This document shows positions 38,385-48,071 of a DNA stretch of 64,000 nucleotides, piece by piece. The translations under genes and the position numbers were made by a program. Source of the stretch: Bradyrhizobium arachidis. Lineage in GTDB: Bacteria; Pseudomonadota; Alphaproteobacteria; Rhizobiales; Xanthobacteraceae. How positions within the stretch are numbered: the stretch's first letter is position 1; each line of letters begins with the position of its first letter. Where the stretch lies: contig NZ_CP077970.1 in the NCBI RefSeq assembly GCF_024758505.1, forward strand, positions 1,860,001-1,924,000, read 5' to 3'. A model generated the notes under the pieces. That model had not been told where the DNA came from, made no database searches, and saw only the letters and a list, made by a program, of their open reading frames with translations.

Positions 38385-39248
38385 CTATCGACCTCCGGTC
38401 CACAAGCTGGAGACGCCAGTTGGAAAGAGGCGCAGGATGATCACGGCCAAAAGCAGCAGCGAGGCCTGGCCGACGACCGGCGTTGCGAAATAGGAAAGCA
38501 TCGCCTCAACCGGCCCGAGTATCGTTGCGGCCGACAGAAGGCCCGCAATCAGGGCTCCACCGCCGCTGATCACCGTGACGAAGGCGCGGGCAACATAGGC
38601 CGCCCCCATATGAGGAAGGACACCGGATATCGGCGCAAGCAGCGCTCCGGCCAAGCCACTGATTGCTGCGCCGACGATGAAAGTGACCGCATACACGCGA
38701 TCACAGTTGATCCCGAGGGTAGCTGACATCTCGGAATTTTGCATCGCGGCCCGCGCGATCAGTCCGTATTTCGTCCAGTGCAAAGCAAGTAGAGAACCCA
38801 CGACCAGCAGCGCGGTGATTCCAATCAGGAGCAGTTGGTAAGCACCGATGGAGTAGGCGCCAATCGGAATATTGCCCAGCGGTGCGCTCACGCCCATCGT
38901 CGTGTTGCCGAAGATGGCGGTCACCGCACCGATCAAAAACAGGCTAAGACCCCAGGTTGCCAACATCGTCGTGACCAGATGACCGTACAGCCGGCGAACG
39001 ATCAGTCGCTCCGCTACTGCACCGATCAGAGCGACGACCATCGGGGCGACAACCAACATGGAGAGCCAAAGATTGACGCCGGCATGATTGGCGATCACGG
39101 TGGCGTATCCGCCGAGCATGATGAATTCGCCATGAGCAAAGTTGATGACGCGCATCATGCCGAAAATGACCGCGAGTCCCAAGCTGATCAGGGCGAGAAG
39201 TGCAATGGAATTGACCACCGCGAAACACAACATGACGAAACTGTCCAT
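38385..39248 (-). CDS. Branched-chain-type ABC transporter permease (LivH-like)
   Basis: A 287-residue membrane protein with the LivH start NSIALLALISLGLAVIFGMMRVINFAHGEF, where the MRVINFAHGEF motif is diagnostic, and RAAMQNSEMSATLGIN further in. It has eight or so hydrophobic helices. It forms the membrane pore with the LivM-like protein. It is 85 bp after the stop of the nearer binding-protein gene. Confidence 0.93.
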   Translation of the reverse strand: MDSFVMLCFAVVNSIALLALISLGLAVIFGMMRVINFAHGEFIMLGGYATVIANHAGVNLWLSMLVVAPMVVALIGAVAERLIVRRLYGHLVTTMLATWGLSLFLIGAVTAIFGNTTMGVSAPLGNIPIGAYSIGAYQLLLIGITALLVVGSLLALHWTKYGLIARAAMQNSEMSATLGINCDRVYAVTFIVGAAISGLAGALLAPISGVLPHMGAAYVARAFVTVISGGGALIAGLLSAATILGPVEAMLSYFATPVVGQASLLLLAVIILRLFPTGVSSLWTGGR

Positions 39249-39333
39249 GAACTATCTCGGCTTGCGAAAATGCAAATAGGAAAATCGGACTGACGGCGCC
39301 GCGAAAAGTGCGGCGCCGCCAGCGCTGGCCCAC

Positions 39334-40569
39334 CTAGATCTGCGGCATCAGAAAATCCGTCTGGTTGGGATTGGTGAAGACGTTGCATTTGCCACCATAC
39401 GTATCCGGCGGAATCTGCTCCTTCTTCTCAATCAGGCTCCAGACGCGGTTCTCGACCTTGATGATGTGAACGTCTTGGGTCGTGTTATGGGTGGGGCCAT
39501 CCGTGGTCATGACCCCGGCCGGACCTTCCCAGCGGATGCCGCTTTCGAGGGCAGCCAGGACCGCCTCCCGTTCGAAGCTGCCGGCACGCTTGACCGCTTC
39601 GGCCCAGAGCATGACACCGCTATAGCCGCCGAACACCTCGCCATTGATATAGGGGTGGTTCTTGCCGGCAACGGCTTCCACCTTGGCCAGAAATTCCTTG
39701 TTCTTCGGAGTGTCGAGTTCTTGGAAGTAGTTGTACGCAACGATCAGGCCGTCCGTTTCCTCCGGAGCAAGAACCTCGTGCTCGTTGCCAGCGGCAAACA
39801 CGATCGAGATAATCGGAATCCTCTTTAGCATCCCGGCCGCTGCCCATTGGCGATAGAACGACATGGCCGGGCCGCCAACGAGGCAGGAATGCACGACGTC
39901 CGGCTTAGCGGCCTGTATCTTTGCAATAGCCGCGGTGAAATCCGTGACATCGAGGGGATAGTAATCATCGGCTAACACCTGGCCACCTTCGCGCTTGGCC
40001 ATCACGTGATTCCAGATCCCGAAATTGCGGGGGGCGTTATAGTCCGACGCAATATAGTAGAGCTTCTTTCCGAGATTCTTGAACGACCATTCGAGCAAAG
40101 GAACGACCTGCTGGTTACCGCCCGTGTTGACGCAGAATGTATTCTTCTCGCAAAGTCCGCCTTCGTAGAATGAGCCGTAGACGAAAGGTATCTTGTACTT
40201 GCGCAGAACGGGGCGCGTGGCTTCGCGCGCGGCGCCGCTGAGCGCACCTTGTACCATGACGACCCGATCGTTCAGCGCCGCCTTCTGCGCGTATTGCGGG
40301 TACTTGTTGATGTCGGACTGGCCATCATAAACCTTTAGCTCGACCTTTTTGCCGAGTAGGCCGCCTGCGCCGTTGATCTCCTCAACGGCGACCTTCATGC
40401 ACAAATTCGAGGGTACGCCATAAATATCAAGAGGTCCCGACAAATCATGGAGGGATGCAATAGCGATGGTGTCGGATGCGGCCCAGGCGCCTCCGGCAAA
40501 AGAGCCGGCGATGGATGCAGCAGAGAGCGCTGCGGAAGTGCCGAGAAACGAGCGACGGGATAGTTTCAC
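39334..40569 (-). CDS. ABC transporter substrate-binding protein, branched-chain/amide type (copy 1)
   Basis: A 411-residue periplasmic type I binding protein. A GTG start at 40569 behind AAGGAGA gives KLSRRSFLGTSAALSAAS, a Tat signal peptide, cleaved near AWA-A. The mature protein starts SDTIAIASLHDLSGPLDIYG, the usual ligand-site loop. It is nearly the same length as its neighbour at 40687 and closely similar along its entire length. These are tandem duplicates. The pair has many conserved aromatic residues in the ligand region. The ligand is unknown. Confidence 0.93.
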   Translation of the reverse strand: MKLSRRSFLGTSAALSAASIAGSFAGGAWAASDTIAIASLHDLSGPLDIYGVPSNLCMKVAVEEINGAGGLLGKKVELKVYDGQSDINKYPQYAQKAALNDRVVMVQGALSGAAREATRPVLRKYKIPFVYGSFYEGGLCEKNTFCVNTGGNQQVVPLLEWSFKNLGKKLYYIASDYNAPRNFGIWNHVMAKREGGQVLADDYYPLDVTDFTAAIAKIQAAKPDVVHSCLVGGPAMSFYRQWAAAGMLKRIPIISIVFAAGNEHEVLAPEETDGLIVAYNYFQELDTPKNKEFLAKVEAVAGKNHPYINGEVFGGYSGVMLWAEAVKRAGSFEREAVLAALESGIRWEGPAGVMTTDGPTHNTTQDVHIIKVENRVWSLIEKKEQIPPDTYGGKCNVFTNPNQTDFLMPQI

Positions 40570-40686
40570 TAGAATTCTCCTTGGATTGCTCGAACGAAGA
40601 GGCGTGCTCTCCTGCCGAGTGGTGACTAACGAAAAGCAAGCAAATGAGGCTGCGGCGCCGCTTGGAGACGCAGCGCCGCGAGCCAC

Positions 40687-41922
40687 CTACATCTGTGGCA
40701 TCAAGAATTCCGTCTGATTTGGGTGGGCAAAGACGTCGCACCTGCCGCCATAGCTGTCCGGCTGGATCTGTTCTTTGGTTGCAACCAGGCTCCAGACTCG
40801 GTTTTCGACCCTGATGATGCGTACGTCTTGGGTAGTGTGGTGCGTAGGCCCGTCGGTGACCATTTTCCCGCCGGGCCCTTCCCAAGTGATCCCGGTTTCC
40901 CAAGCCTTCATCACTGCGTCGCGATCGAAACTGTTCGCGCGCTTGACGGCCTCGGCCCACAACATAACTGTATTGTATCCACCGATCGCCTCGCCATTGA
41001 TGTAGGCGTGGTTTTGACCCATCGCTTGAGCAAAACGCGCCAGAAAGGCTCTGTTTCGTGGCGTATCGAGCTCCTGGAAATAGTTGTAGGCCGCGTAGAT
41101 GCCGTTCGTCTCTTCAGGTGCCAAAATCTCGTGCTCTTGCCCACCACCGAAAATGATCGAGACGATGGGAATCTTCTTCAGCATTCCCGCTGCGGCCCAT
41201 TGACGGTAGAAGGACATTGACGGACCACCAACCAGGCAGGAATGGATGAAATCCGGCTTTGCCGCCTGGATCTTGGCGATTGCCGCAGTGAAATCCGTAA
41301 CATCGAGGGGATAATAGTCGTCCGCAAGCACCTCGCCGTCTTCGCGCTTTGCCATCACGTGATTCCAGGCTCCGAATGTGCGCGGCGCGTTGTAATCGGA
41401 GGCGATGTAATAGAGCCTCTTACCAAGAGTTTTGAACGACCACTCGAGCAGCGGAACGACCTGCTGGTTTCCTTCGGTGCTGCAGCAAAATATGTTCGGT
41501 TCGCAGGCGCCACCTTCATAGATCGAACCATAGAAATACGGCACCTTGTATTTGCGCAGAACCGGTCGCGTCGCCTCTCGGGCAGCTCCAGTCAAGGCGC
41601 CCACCGCCATCACGGCTCGGTCGCGCAACGCCGCCTGCTGCGCGTATTGCGGACCTTTGTTGATGTCCGACTGGCAGTCGTAGGCCTTCAGGACGACTTG
41701 CTTGCCGAGTAGCCCGCCCGCCGCGTTTAACTCCTTGACCGCGAATTCCGTGCACATGTTGGACGGTGCGCCATAGACATCGAACGGTCCGGAGAGATCG
41801 TACAGTGAGGCAATGGTTACGGTGTCCGAGGCCGGAGAGGCGGAGCCGGCCAGTGAACCAAAAACGGAGGCGGCTGATACCGCGGCGGAAGAACGGAGCA
41901 ATGTGCGACGTGACAAATTCAT
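40687..41922 (-). CDS. ABC transporter substrate-binding protein, branched-chain/amide type (copy 2)
   Basis: A 411-residue paralog of the 39334 gene, with a Tat signal MNLSRRTLLRSSAAVSAAS and cleavage near the SASPA-S region. Long stretches match copy 1, such as NQQVVPLLEWSFK and LADDYYPLDVTDFTAAIAKIQAAKPD, while positions lining the ligand cleft differ (for example YGSIYEGGACEPNIFC against YGSFYEGGLCEKNTFC). An AAAGGAGGA precedes the ATG. The two receptors probably widen the substrate range of one importer. Confidence 0.93.
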   Translation of the reverse strand: MNLSRRTLLRSSAAVSAASVFGSLAGSASPASDTVTIASLYDLSGPFDVYGAPSNMCTEFAVKELNAAGGLLGKQVVLKAYDCQSDINKGPQYAQQAALRDRAVMAVGALTGAAREATRPVLRKYKVPYFYGSIYEGGACEPNIFCCSTEGNQQVVPLLEWSFKTLGKRLYYIASDYNAPRTFGAWNHVMAKREDGEVLADDYYPLDVTDFTAAIAKIQAAKPDFIHSCLVGGPSMSFYRQWAAAGMLKKIPIVSIIFGGGQEHEILAPEETNGIYAAYNYFQELDTPRNRAFLARFAQAMGQNHAYINGEAIGGYNTVMLWAEAVKRANSFDRDAVMKAWETGITWEGPGGKMVTDGPTHHTTQDVRIIRVENRVWSLVATKEQIQPDSYGGRCDVFAHPNQTEFLMPQM

Positions 41923-42051
41923 GAGTATCCTCCTTTAAGGCTCGCAATAAGAGTCCAACGCGGCGAGCAACTGCGGCGCCGGGGATAGACGACGAACGGG
42001 CAGGCGTGATGATCGTTGGCGGCAAGCGAATCCCCGCGGGCGGGATCAGGA

Positions 42052-42882
42052 CTATCTTCGTCGCGCCATTGGAACGACTTGACGCTCGACGGGCAGGTCG
42101 GGCTCGTACAGGTACTTTGCGCTTGTATCGAGAAAGTCGTGGGTGTGGATCACCACCGCGTCCGAGTTCAGGAACGCGATCGCATAGGCTGGCGGCTCCA
42201 TGCTGCAGGGAATCCCTCGCTCGTGACTGAAATCGAGCCACAATTGATGATTGAGCCCCCGCAAGGAGGAAAAGGGAATGTTTTGCCAGCTTCCGGCGAT
42301 TGGGCGATGCACATGCCCGAAGAACAGATGGCGGATGGAGTGTCCGTCGAGGAGCCGTCCAAATCTTGCAGCATCGTCCAGCATGATGTCGTCAGCCGGT
42401 CGGAAGTGAACCGGAAGCGGCGGGTGGTGCATGAAGAGATAGACAGGGCTGCCTTGTGACTCTCCCAGACGCGTGCGCAACCATGCCTGGCGCTGCTCAC
42501 AGTAAAGGCCGGCGTGGCTGTCGGTTTGCTTTGTATCGAGGAAGAGAAAGCGTCCGGCCGCCGTATCGAGCGCGGATTGAACGAAGCCGAAATCGTCAAG
42601 AGGAGCCTCGGGAAACACGCTTCGGAAATTGGCCCGATCGTCATGATTGCCCATCAAGAGCCGCACCGGCATAGGCAGGACCTTTAGCGCCTCGCGCAGG
42701 CGAACGTAGGCGCTTTTCTCGCCGTGATGAGCGAGATCACCGGTGATGACGCAGAGCTCCGCATCTGCGTGCTGCCTGGCGATATCGGCCAGGCAGGCGT
42801 TCAGGCGCTCACCCGGGTCGTTGTCGAAGAGACGATTGCCAGCTGGGACCAGGTGAAGGTCGGTGATTTGAATGATTTTCAT
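42052..42882 (-). CDS. Metallophosphoesterase (CpdA/GpdQ-like phosphodiesterase)
   Basis: A 276-residue calcineurin-type phosphoesterase with all five metal-binding blocks: DLH near residue 8, GDLAHHG, MGNHDDR, MHHPPLPVH and GHVHRP. The family includes class III cAMP phosphodiesterases and glycerophosphodiesterases or phosphonate-ester phosphodiesterases. The insert typical of GpdQ is not obvious. It lies 21 bp from the MetE-like gene, and both are transcribed toward the binding-protein genes, so it probably acts on the imported compound or its ester. That role is inference. Confidence 0.88.
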   Translation of the reverse strand: MKIIQITDLHLVPAGNRLFDNDPGERLNACLADIARQHADAELCVITGDLAHHGEKSAYVRLREALKVLPMPVRLLMGNHDDRANFRSVFPEAPLDDFGFVQSALDTAAGRFLFLDTKQTDSHAGLYCEQRQAWLRTRLGESQGSPVYLFMHHPPLPVHFRPADDIMLDDAARFGRLLDGHSIRHLFFGHVHRPIAGSWQNIPFSSLRGLNHQLWLDFSHERGIPCSMEPPAYAIAFLNSDAVVIHTHDFLDTSAKYLYEPDLPVERQVVPMARRR

Positions 42883-42903
42883 TATTGGAGGCTACTTGCG
42901 CTG

Positions 42904-44076
42904 TCAGGAAGCAACGGCTTCAACGGAGGGCCTGGCGTTCGCGTTCCAGAGCCGGCGAGTCGCAATCTCGGCGCCCTGCACAAGCGACTCGAGCTTGCGC
43001 CAGGCGATGTCCGGATCGACAGTGTGGAACGTTGCAAAACTGGCAAAGCCACAGTCGGTGCCAGCGATCACTCGCTCCCGTCCGACCAAATTGGCGTATT
43101 GTTCGATGCGCTGGGCGACGACCTCGGGATGTTCAATGTAGTTCGTGCAGGTGTCGATGACACCCGGCACGATAATCTTGTCGTCGGGGAGCCGCGTCTG
43201 TTTGAACAGACTCCATTCGTGCGAGTGACGTGGATTTGCCGCCTCCAGCAGAAGTGCCATCGGCCGCGCCTTGATGATGATATCGAAGATCTCGTGGAGA
43301 TCGATATCGTGATGATGGGGCGATTCGTAATTGCCCCAACATAGATGCAGTCGCATCCGATCGGCGGGAATGTCGCGCAGGGCATGATTAAGGACCTCGA
43401 CGTGAAGGGCAATTTCCTTGCGAAACTCCGCGACATCCATCGGCTTCGCCCGGAAATGGCGTCCAAGCGCCAGATCAGGGCAGTCGATCTGCAGAAGGAT
43501 GCCCGATGCAGCGATGGCGTCATATTCCTTCTTCATCGCGTCAGCCAAGGCATAGAGATAGGCCTCCTGCGAGGGATAATATTTGTTCGGCATGTAGTGG
43601 GCCATAATCCCCGGCGACGAGGCGTTCATGAATGCCTCCTCAACAGAAACCATATTGAGTGCCGCTTTGAGGTTGGCGATATCCGTCGCCACCGCCGCCT
43701 CTCCCTGGTACGCGATAGGTCCCACGCACGCAGGCGTCTTGATATCTAGATCGACCCGCTTTGCGAAATTCGAAAACTCCGCCAGCTCGGACAACGCAAG
43801 CGGCTGATCAACGCCCGTCAGACCTGTCATGCGCTCGCGCGCATAGGTCGAATAGGCGTATTTGCTCATCTCGCCATCATCGACAACCGCAAGCCCAATA
43901 AGCGATTGCTTTTTTACGATGTCGAGGACCGCTGAACTGACGCTGGTCGCCAGCAACGGATTGCGGTCAGCGTCCAGTTCGCTCTTCTCTTTTGCTAGGA
44001 GCATCTCCTCCAATGCAGAGGGCCGCGGCAGACTGCCGACGTGGGTCGTGAGGATACGGTCGGTGCTTATTTTCAT
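42904..44076 (-). CDS. MetE-like (cobalamin-independent methionine synthase II family) methyltransferase
   Basis: A 390-residue TIM-barrel protein related to the C-terminal half of MetE. It begins TDRILTTHVGSLPRP, typical of this subfamily, and has LLQIDCPDLALGR, RMRLHLCWGNYESPHHHDI (histidine and cysteine for zinc), and VIAGTDCGFASF with the last zinc cysteine. It lacks the MetE N-terminal domain and therefore probably moves methyl groups between a small molecule and a thiol or folate. It is the first gene of the block, divergent from the LysR gene at 44989, and pairs logically with the MetF-like enzyme at its far end. Confidence 0.87.
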   Translation of the reverse strand: MKISTDRILTTHVGSLPRPSALEEMLLAKEKSELDADRNPLLATSVSSAVLDIVKKQSLIGLAVVDDGEMSKYAYSTYARERMTGLTGVDQPLALSELAEFSNFAKRVDLDIKTPACVGPIAYQGEAAVATDIANLKAALNMVSVEEAFMNASSPGIMAHYMPNKYYPSQEAYLYALADAMKKEYDAIAASGILLQIDCPDLALGRHFRAKPMDVAEFRKEIALHVEVLNHALRDIPADRMRLHLCWGNYESPHHHDIDLHEIFDIIIKARPMALLLEAANPRHSHEWSLFKQTRLPDDKIIVPGVIDTCTNYIEHPEVVAQRIEQYANLVGRERVIAGTDCGFASFATFHTVDPDIAWRKLESLVQGAEIATRRLWNANARPSVEAVAS

Positions 44077-44290
44077 TCGCCTCTCCTATTAATTCGTACG
44101 AGGTCGGCGGCCGACCCTCCTATCCCCGGTTCGATGGGGAGAGGGTCACCTCGACACGCGCGATCTCGTGGTGCGTGAGCGTTGCGCTCTCGATAGGCCT
44201 GACTGACAGTGGTTTGCGGCCTGCTTCCGGAGACGAGGCGTAGCAAGCATAGTTGACGTGGAAATGTCCTGTTATTAGCCCTGCTAATAG

Positions 44291-44307
44291 TTGAAGTATT
44301 GCTTCAA
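44291..44307. promoter_or_regulatory. Perfect inverted repeat, candidate LysR operator
   Basis: TTGAAG-TATTG-CTTCAA is a perfect 6-bp palindrome with a 5-base spacer, containing a T-N11-A LysR motif. It lies 215 bp upstream of the MetE-like start and on the LysR side of it, in the divergent intergenic region. Confidence 0.45.
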
Positions 44308-44988
44308 TTAAATTGGCTGGCATTCAATCGGCTCATCTATCGCCGCTGCCAATTTTATTCTGCGCGAAAGCCTTAATCCGCGCGCTAAATTATGCCAAAT
44401 CTTACCGGTCTTGCTGAAAAGCGATCCAGCGAGCAAGTTAAATGGTCGAGATGCACCTGCGAAACGGCGCGCAACTGGCGCAGTCAAAAATCAAGGTTGT
44501 GTGTTTCTGTTGCGCAGAGAAAACACTCTCCAAGCGGAGGGGGCTTGGTTTGCCTATACTGGAGAGTAACGCGCCCAAGCTCTGCTTTGGAGACGCAGTA
44601 GAAGTTTGACATTTCGGATACCATGTGATGTTCATTTTCAACCACCACAGCAGAAGCCTCTACCGGGAGTTGAGGCAGCATCTTAAGAAGAGTCTTTCGT
44701 CGATTTGCGATCTTGAAGCAGGCCATGTGGGGAAGGGCGATATGAGGTTAGGGTATTCGCGACAGTAAGTTGTTTCGATCGTCGGTCGAGACACAGCGGT
44801 GATCAGCAAATACTTTAAGAAGAACGCCGAAGCCGCGCGCCTCAATTCTCTGAGCCGTGCCGCTCAGGTCGCCGTTAGGCCGCCCAGTACATACAACTCC
44901 AACCTTGCCAGTAGGCAGGGGCGCGAAAAGCCTTGAAACCGCGTCGGAATGCGAATCTACGGCAATAGGAGGAGCAGGCGTCGAAGGC

Positions 44989-45885
44989 ATGAAAATTAGT
45001 TCTCATCAGATTGCGGCCTTTACAGAGGTCTTCCGGCAGAGAAGCGTTTCAGAAGCTGCAGCTGTCCTCGGTGTCACCCAATCGGCCGTCACCCAGCACC
45101 TTGCGAAGCTTGAGCAACATATGGGGACGACACTCTTTATCCGTCATCGCAGCGGGCTCGAGCCGACAAAACCGGCTCAGGAACTGTTTGCGCTAACTGA
45201 TCGCGTTCGAGTCCTCGAGCAGCTCGTCGCGGAGAAGATCAATGCCTACAGTGACCTATCGGCCGGACATCTAACGGTGATCGCGAACGCGCCGCGCCCG
45301 GCAATGCCACTTATTTCCGAGTTCAACCGGCAGTTTCCTGCAGTCAGAATCACGTTCTCCCTAGTGCCCTGGGAGCTTGCTAAGCAACGGCTTGAAGCGC
45401 GTGATGTCGATATTGCTATCATCACGGAGCCTGATGACATTGCCAACCTATTCCACGTGCAGCTAAGCAAGACTCGGCTCATGGCGCTCATGCGGCGCGA
45501 GCACCGACTCGCCTGCAGACCGACACTCACTCTTGCCGAACTTGCCCAAGAGAGAATCATTCTAACCGAGGATGGTTCGCTGACGCTCCGCGAAGTGGAA
45601 AAAGCATGTCTTGAGAACAGTACAAGTATGCCCAATGTTATCAAAATGGCGACTTATCCTGTTCTGAAGGAGGCCGTTCTGCACGGAATCGGAATCGGCG
45701 TCCTCCTCGAGGACAGCGTGTTTCCAGCAGAGGAGCTCGTCTATAAAACAGTCGACGAACTCTCGAGTGATTTCAAAACGTATATTGTCACGACATCGGA
45801 TAAAAGACGCCTACGCTGCGTAAAATCATTCTTCGAAACCGTTGAGATTTCCTTAGAAAATCAAGGCAAAACGTTTCCCCGCTAG
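44989..45885 (+). CDS. LysR-family transcriptional regulator
   Basis: A 298-residue LysR protein. The N-terminal winged helix-turn-helix is clear: AFTEVFRQRSVSEAAAVLGVTQSAVTQHLAKLEQHMGTTLFIR, about residues 9-50. The effector-binding domain spans about residues 90-290. ATG 44989 is placed by homology to the family start; AGGAGGAG lies about 15 bases upstream. It is divergent from the MetE-like/ABC block and is the natural regulator of it. A start at 44857 would add a non-LysR extension. Confidence 0.9.
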   Translation: MKISSHQIAAFTEVFRQRSVSEAAAVLGVTQSAVTQHLAKLEQHMGTTLFIRHRSGLEPTKPAQELFALTDRVRVLEQLVAEKINAYSDLSAGHLTVIANAPRPAMPLISEFNRQFPAVRITFSLVPWELAKQRLEARDVDIAIITEPDDIANLFHVQLSKTRLMALMRREHRLACRPTLTLAELAQERIILTEDGSLTLREVEKACLENSTSMPNVIKMATYPVLKEAVLHGIGIGVLLEDSVFPAEELVYKTVDELSSDFKTYIVTTSDKRRLRCVKSFFETVEISLENQGKTFPR

Positions 45886-46475
45886 ACAGATTGGAAATCG
45901 CACCGCGCAAGCCGGTTCGCGAGGGGGGGCTTCGGCCGAGGTCGGTGCCGAGCTTCACGATATAATGGCGTCTGGCTTAAGCAAGTGCGGTGGCGCGCTC
46001 CTGACGATGAGGAAGCTTTGCGCGGGATGTGCTGGAGGGAGCCTTTCCTAGCGTGTGCCGTAGGTCGATATATAATAGCCCAGTACCATGCTTGTCCTCG
46101 CCTAGGCTACGAAATCTGCTGCAGTAGTAGGATCTCGACGTCTTATGCGGTCATATCGGACGGCCAATGTCAGCCCCAAGTCCGAGCGGCGTGCCGCCCC
46201 ACAGCATCGCGGGTCGCCCCCGTATGCCGGAGCAGATTGGCGGCCTTGATGGAGCGTCAATTCATGTGTTGAGCGCTCGTCCGGCTGCGACCGGTTCTTT
46301 ATGACTTTGAAAGCACGGCCGCCTTCGCAGACTACAAATGCTCGAGCGCGGCAGGTAAACTAGGAGCCGGTCCAACGTGAGAGAGATCAGAAGATCCTCG
46401 ATCATTTGCAAGGGCTACTGCAGCCGATCCCTTCCAGATCGTCACGATACGCAACAGAGCAGACAAGCCGCTGGC
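45886..46475. other. No gene seen
   Basis: About 590 bp between the LysR gene and the end of the dehydrogenase gene. No credible frame or terminator was identified. Confidence 0.45.
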
Positions 46476-47918
46476 CTAGACCGACCAGGGAAGCGAGTAG
46501 GTCTTCAACTGCGTGAAGCTCCGCATCGCCTCCAGCACGCCCTCTTTGTGCCCGAGTCCGGACTGCTTGATTCCCCCGAAAGGGGTCAATTCGGTGCGAT
46601 ACCCGGGAACTTCCCACACGTTGACGGTACCAACCGCGAGACCGTCGATGAGCTTCGTTACATGATCAAGCCGGTTGGAGCACACTCCAGCAGAAAGTCC
46701 AAACTGGGTCGCGTTCGCAATCGATATGATCTCATCAACATCATTAGGACAACGGATGATCGGCAGCACAGGCCCGAATGTTTCTTCAATAACAAGTTCG
46801 GACGTTGCTGAGACGTGGTCCAATAGGGTGGGCGGATAAGACGCGCCGTCAGGCTGGTTACCCAGCAACAGGGTAGCACCAGCATCGACGGCATCGGCAA
46901 CCCGGCGAGCAATCAGCTGGGCAGCCTCTCGACTGATGACGGTGCCGATGTCAACCGATGGATCGCTGGGATCGCCGGTCGAAAGCTTCAGCATGTGATG
47001 GAGCGCCCGCTCGGCGAATTCGTCGGCAACGGAGTCTACCACTAACGCCCGCTTGACGGCTGTACATCGTTGACCCGAGTTCTTGGTCGCTCCCTGAACC
47101 GCCAAATACGCTGCCCGATCGACGTCGGCATCCTCAAGCACAATGATGGGGTCATTCCCACCGAGCTCCAAGATGAGCTTCCGGTAACCGGATCGTTCCG
47201 CAATATGGTGCCCAACGTGCACGGAGCCAGTAAACGTGACGAGCTCAGCATTTGGATCGGTAAACATGGCGTCTCCCAAGGGGGCGGGAGCCCCTGTCAG
47301 GATCGAAAGCATTCCCTCCGGCAGGCCTTGCTCGTAGAGAATCCTTCCGAGCGCCAGGGCGGTCAATGGCGCTCGCTCAGATGGCTTCAGGACGACGCGG
47401 TTGTTTGTCGCAATCGCGGGCGCGAGTTTATGGCTGACGAGATTGAGAGGATGATTAAACGGCGTGATAGCTGAGATCGCACCCGCAAGGGGTGTTCGCA
47501 TGGAAAAAATGCGCCGATCATGTGGGGTTGCGCCAATGTCAGATGGATAAATCTCGCCGTCGCTCTGGATTAACATATGGGCAGCAAATGACCAGACGTC
47601 GCATGCACGCCCGGTTTCATGCAAAGCGTCCTTCAGGCAGAGACCTGTTTCTGCTGTGATAAGCCGAGCAAGTCGGTCTTGATCTCTTCTAAGGGCGCTT
47701 GCCGTCCCCAGGAGGATATCCGTTCGTTCGCGGCGCGTGAGCCGAGGATGAATCCGCGCGGCTGCTTCAAATGCTCGGCGTGCATGCTCCGGTCTGCTTT
47801 GCGGGACTCTGCCAAAAAGCATCCCTGTGAATGGGTTCTTCACCTCGATCGTTGCGTCCGAGTGGGCGGGCGCACCTGCGATGAGCATTGGATGATAGTC
47901 TTGATCGGTATCGTACAT
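46476..47918 (-). CDS. Aldehyde dehydrogenase, phosphonoacetaldehyde-dehydrogenase-like
   Basis: A 480-residue NAD(P)-dependent aldehyde dehydrogenase. The catalytic Cys is in GQRCTAVKR (Cys285), the general base in LELGGNDP (Glu251), and the cofactor motif FTGSVHVG near residue 229. The start DYHPMLIAG and the Arg immediately before the catalytic Cys, plus ITPFNHPLNLVSHK, resemble PhnY-type phosphonoacetaldehyde dehydrogenases, which oxidise phosphonoacetaldehyde to phosphonoacetate. The match is from memory; sulfoacetaldehyde or another charged aldehyde is possible. It is the last of three linked minus-strand genes. Confidence 0.85.
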   Translation of the reverse strand: MYDTDQDYHPMLIAGAPAHSDATIEVKNPFTGMLFGRVPQSRPEHARRAFEAAARIHPRLTRRERTDILLGTASALRRDQDRLARLITAETGLCLKDALHETGRACDVWSFAAHMLIQSDGEIYPSDIGATPHDRRIFSMRTPLAGAISAITPFNHPLNLVSHKLAPAIATNNRVVLKPSERAPLTALALGRILYEQGLPEGMLSILTGAPAPLGDAMFTDPNAELVTFTGSVHVGHHIAERSGYRKLILELGGNDPIIVLEDADVDRAAYLAVQGATKNSGQRCTAVKRALVVDSVADEFAERALHHMLKLSTGDPSDPSVDIGTVISREAAQLIARRVADAVDAGATLLLGNQPDGASYPPTLLDHVSATSELVIEETFGPVLPIIRCPNDVDEIISIANATQFGLSAGVCSNRLDHVTKLIDGLAVGTVNVWEVPGYRTELTPFGGIKQSGLGHKEGVLEAMRSFTQLKTYSLPWSV

Positions 47919-48071
47919 GTCATAACTCTCTTTGGGCGTCTATTTGAGATCCACGACCGCGGTTGCGTTTCTTGGAAGCAGATAAGGGAGGCGATCGGAG
48001 CACCTCTTTGAACAGCCCGTTTTCGTTCCAAACCAGAGCGATGAAGATCAGCCGCATATGCGGCCACCGAA

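Noticed and set aside
41967..41983. Sigma-54-like element on the minus strand before the copy-2 binding protein
   Set aside because: GG, GC and TTGCT are present but the -24 half (CCGGCGC) is weak; the gene also sits inside an operon.
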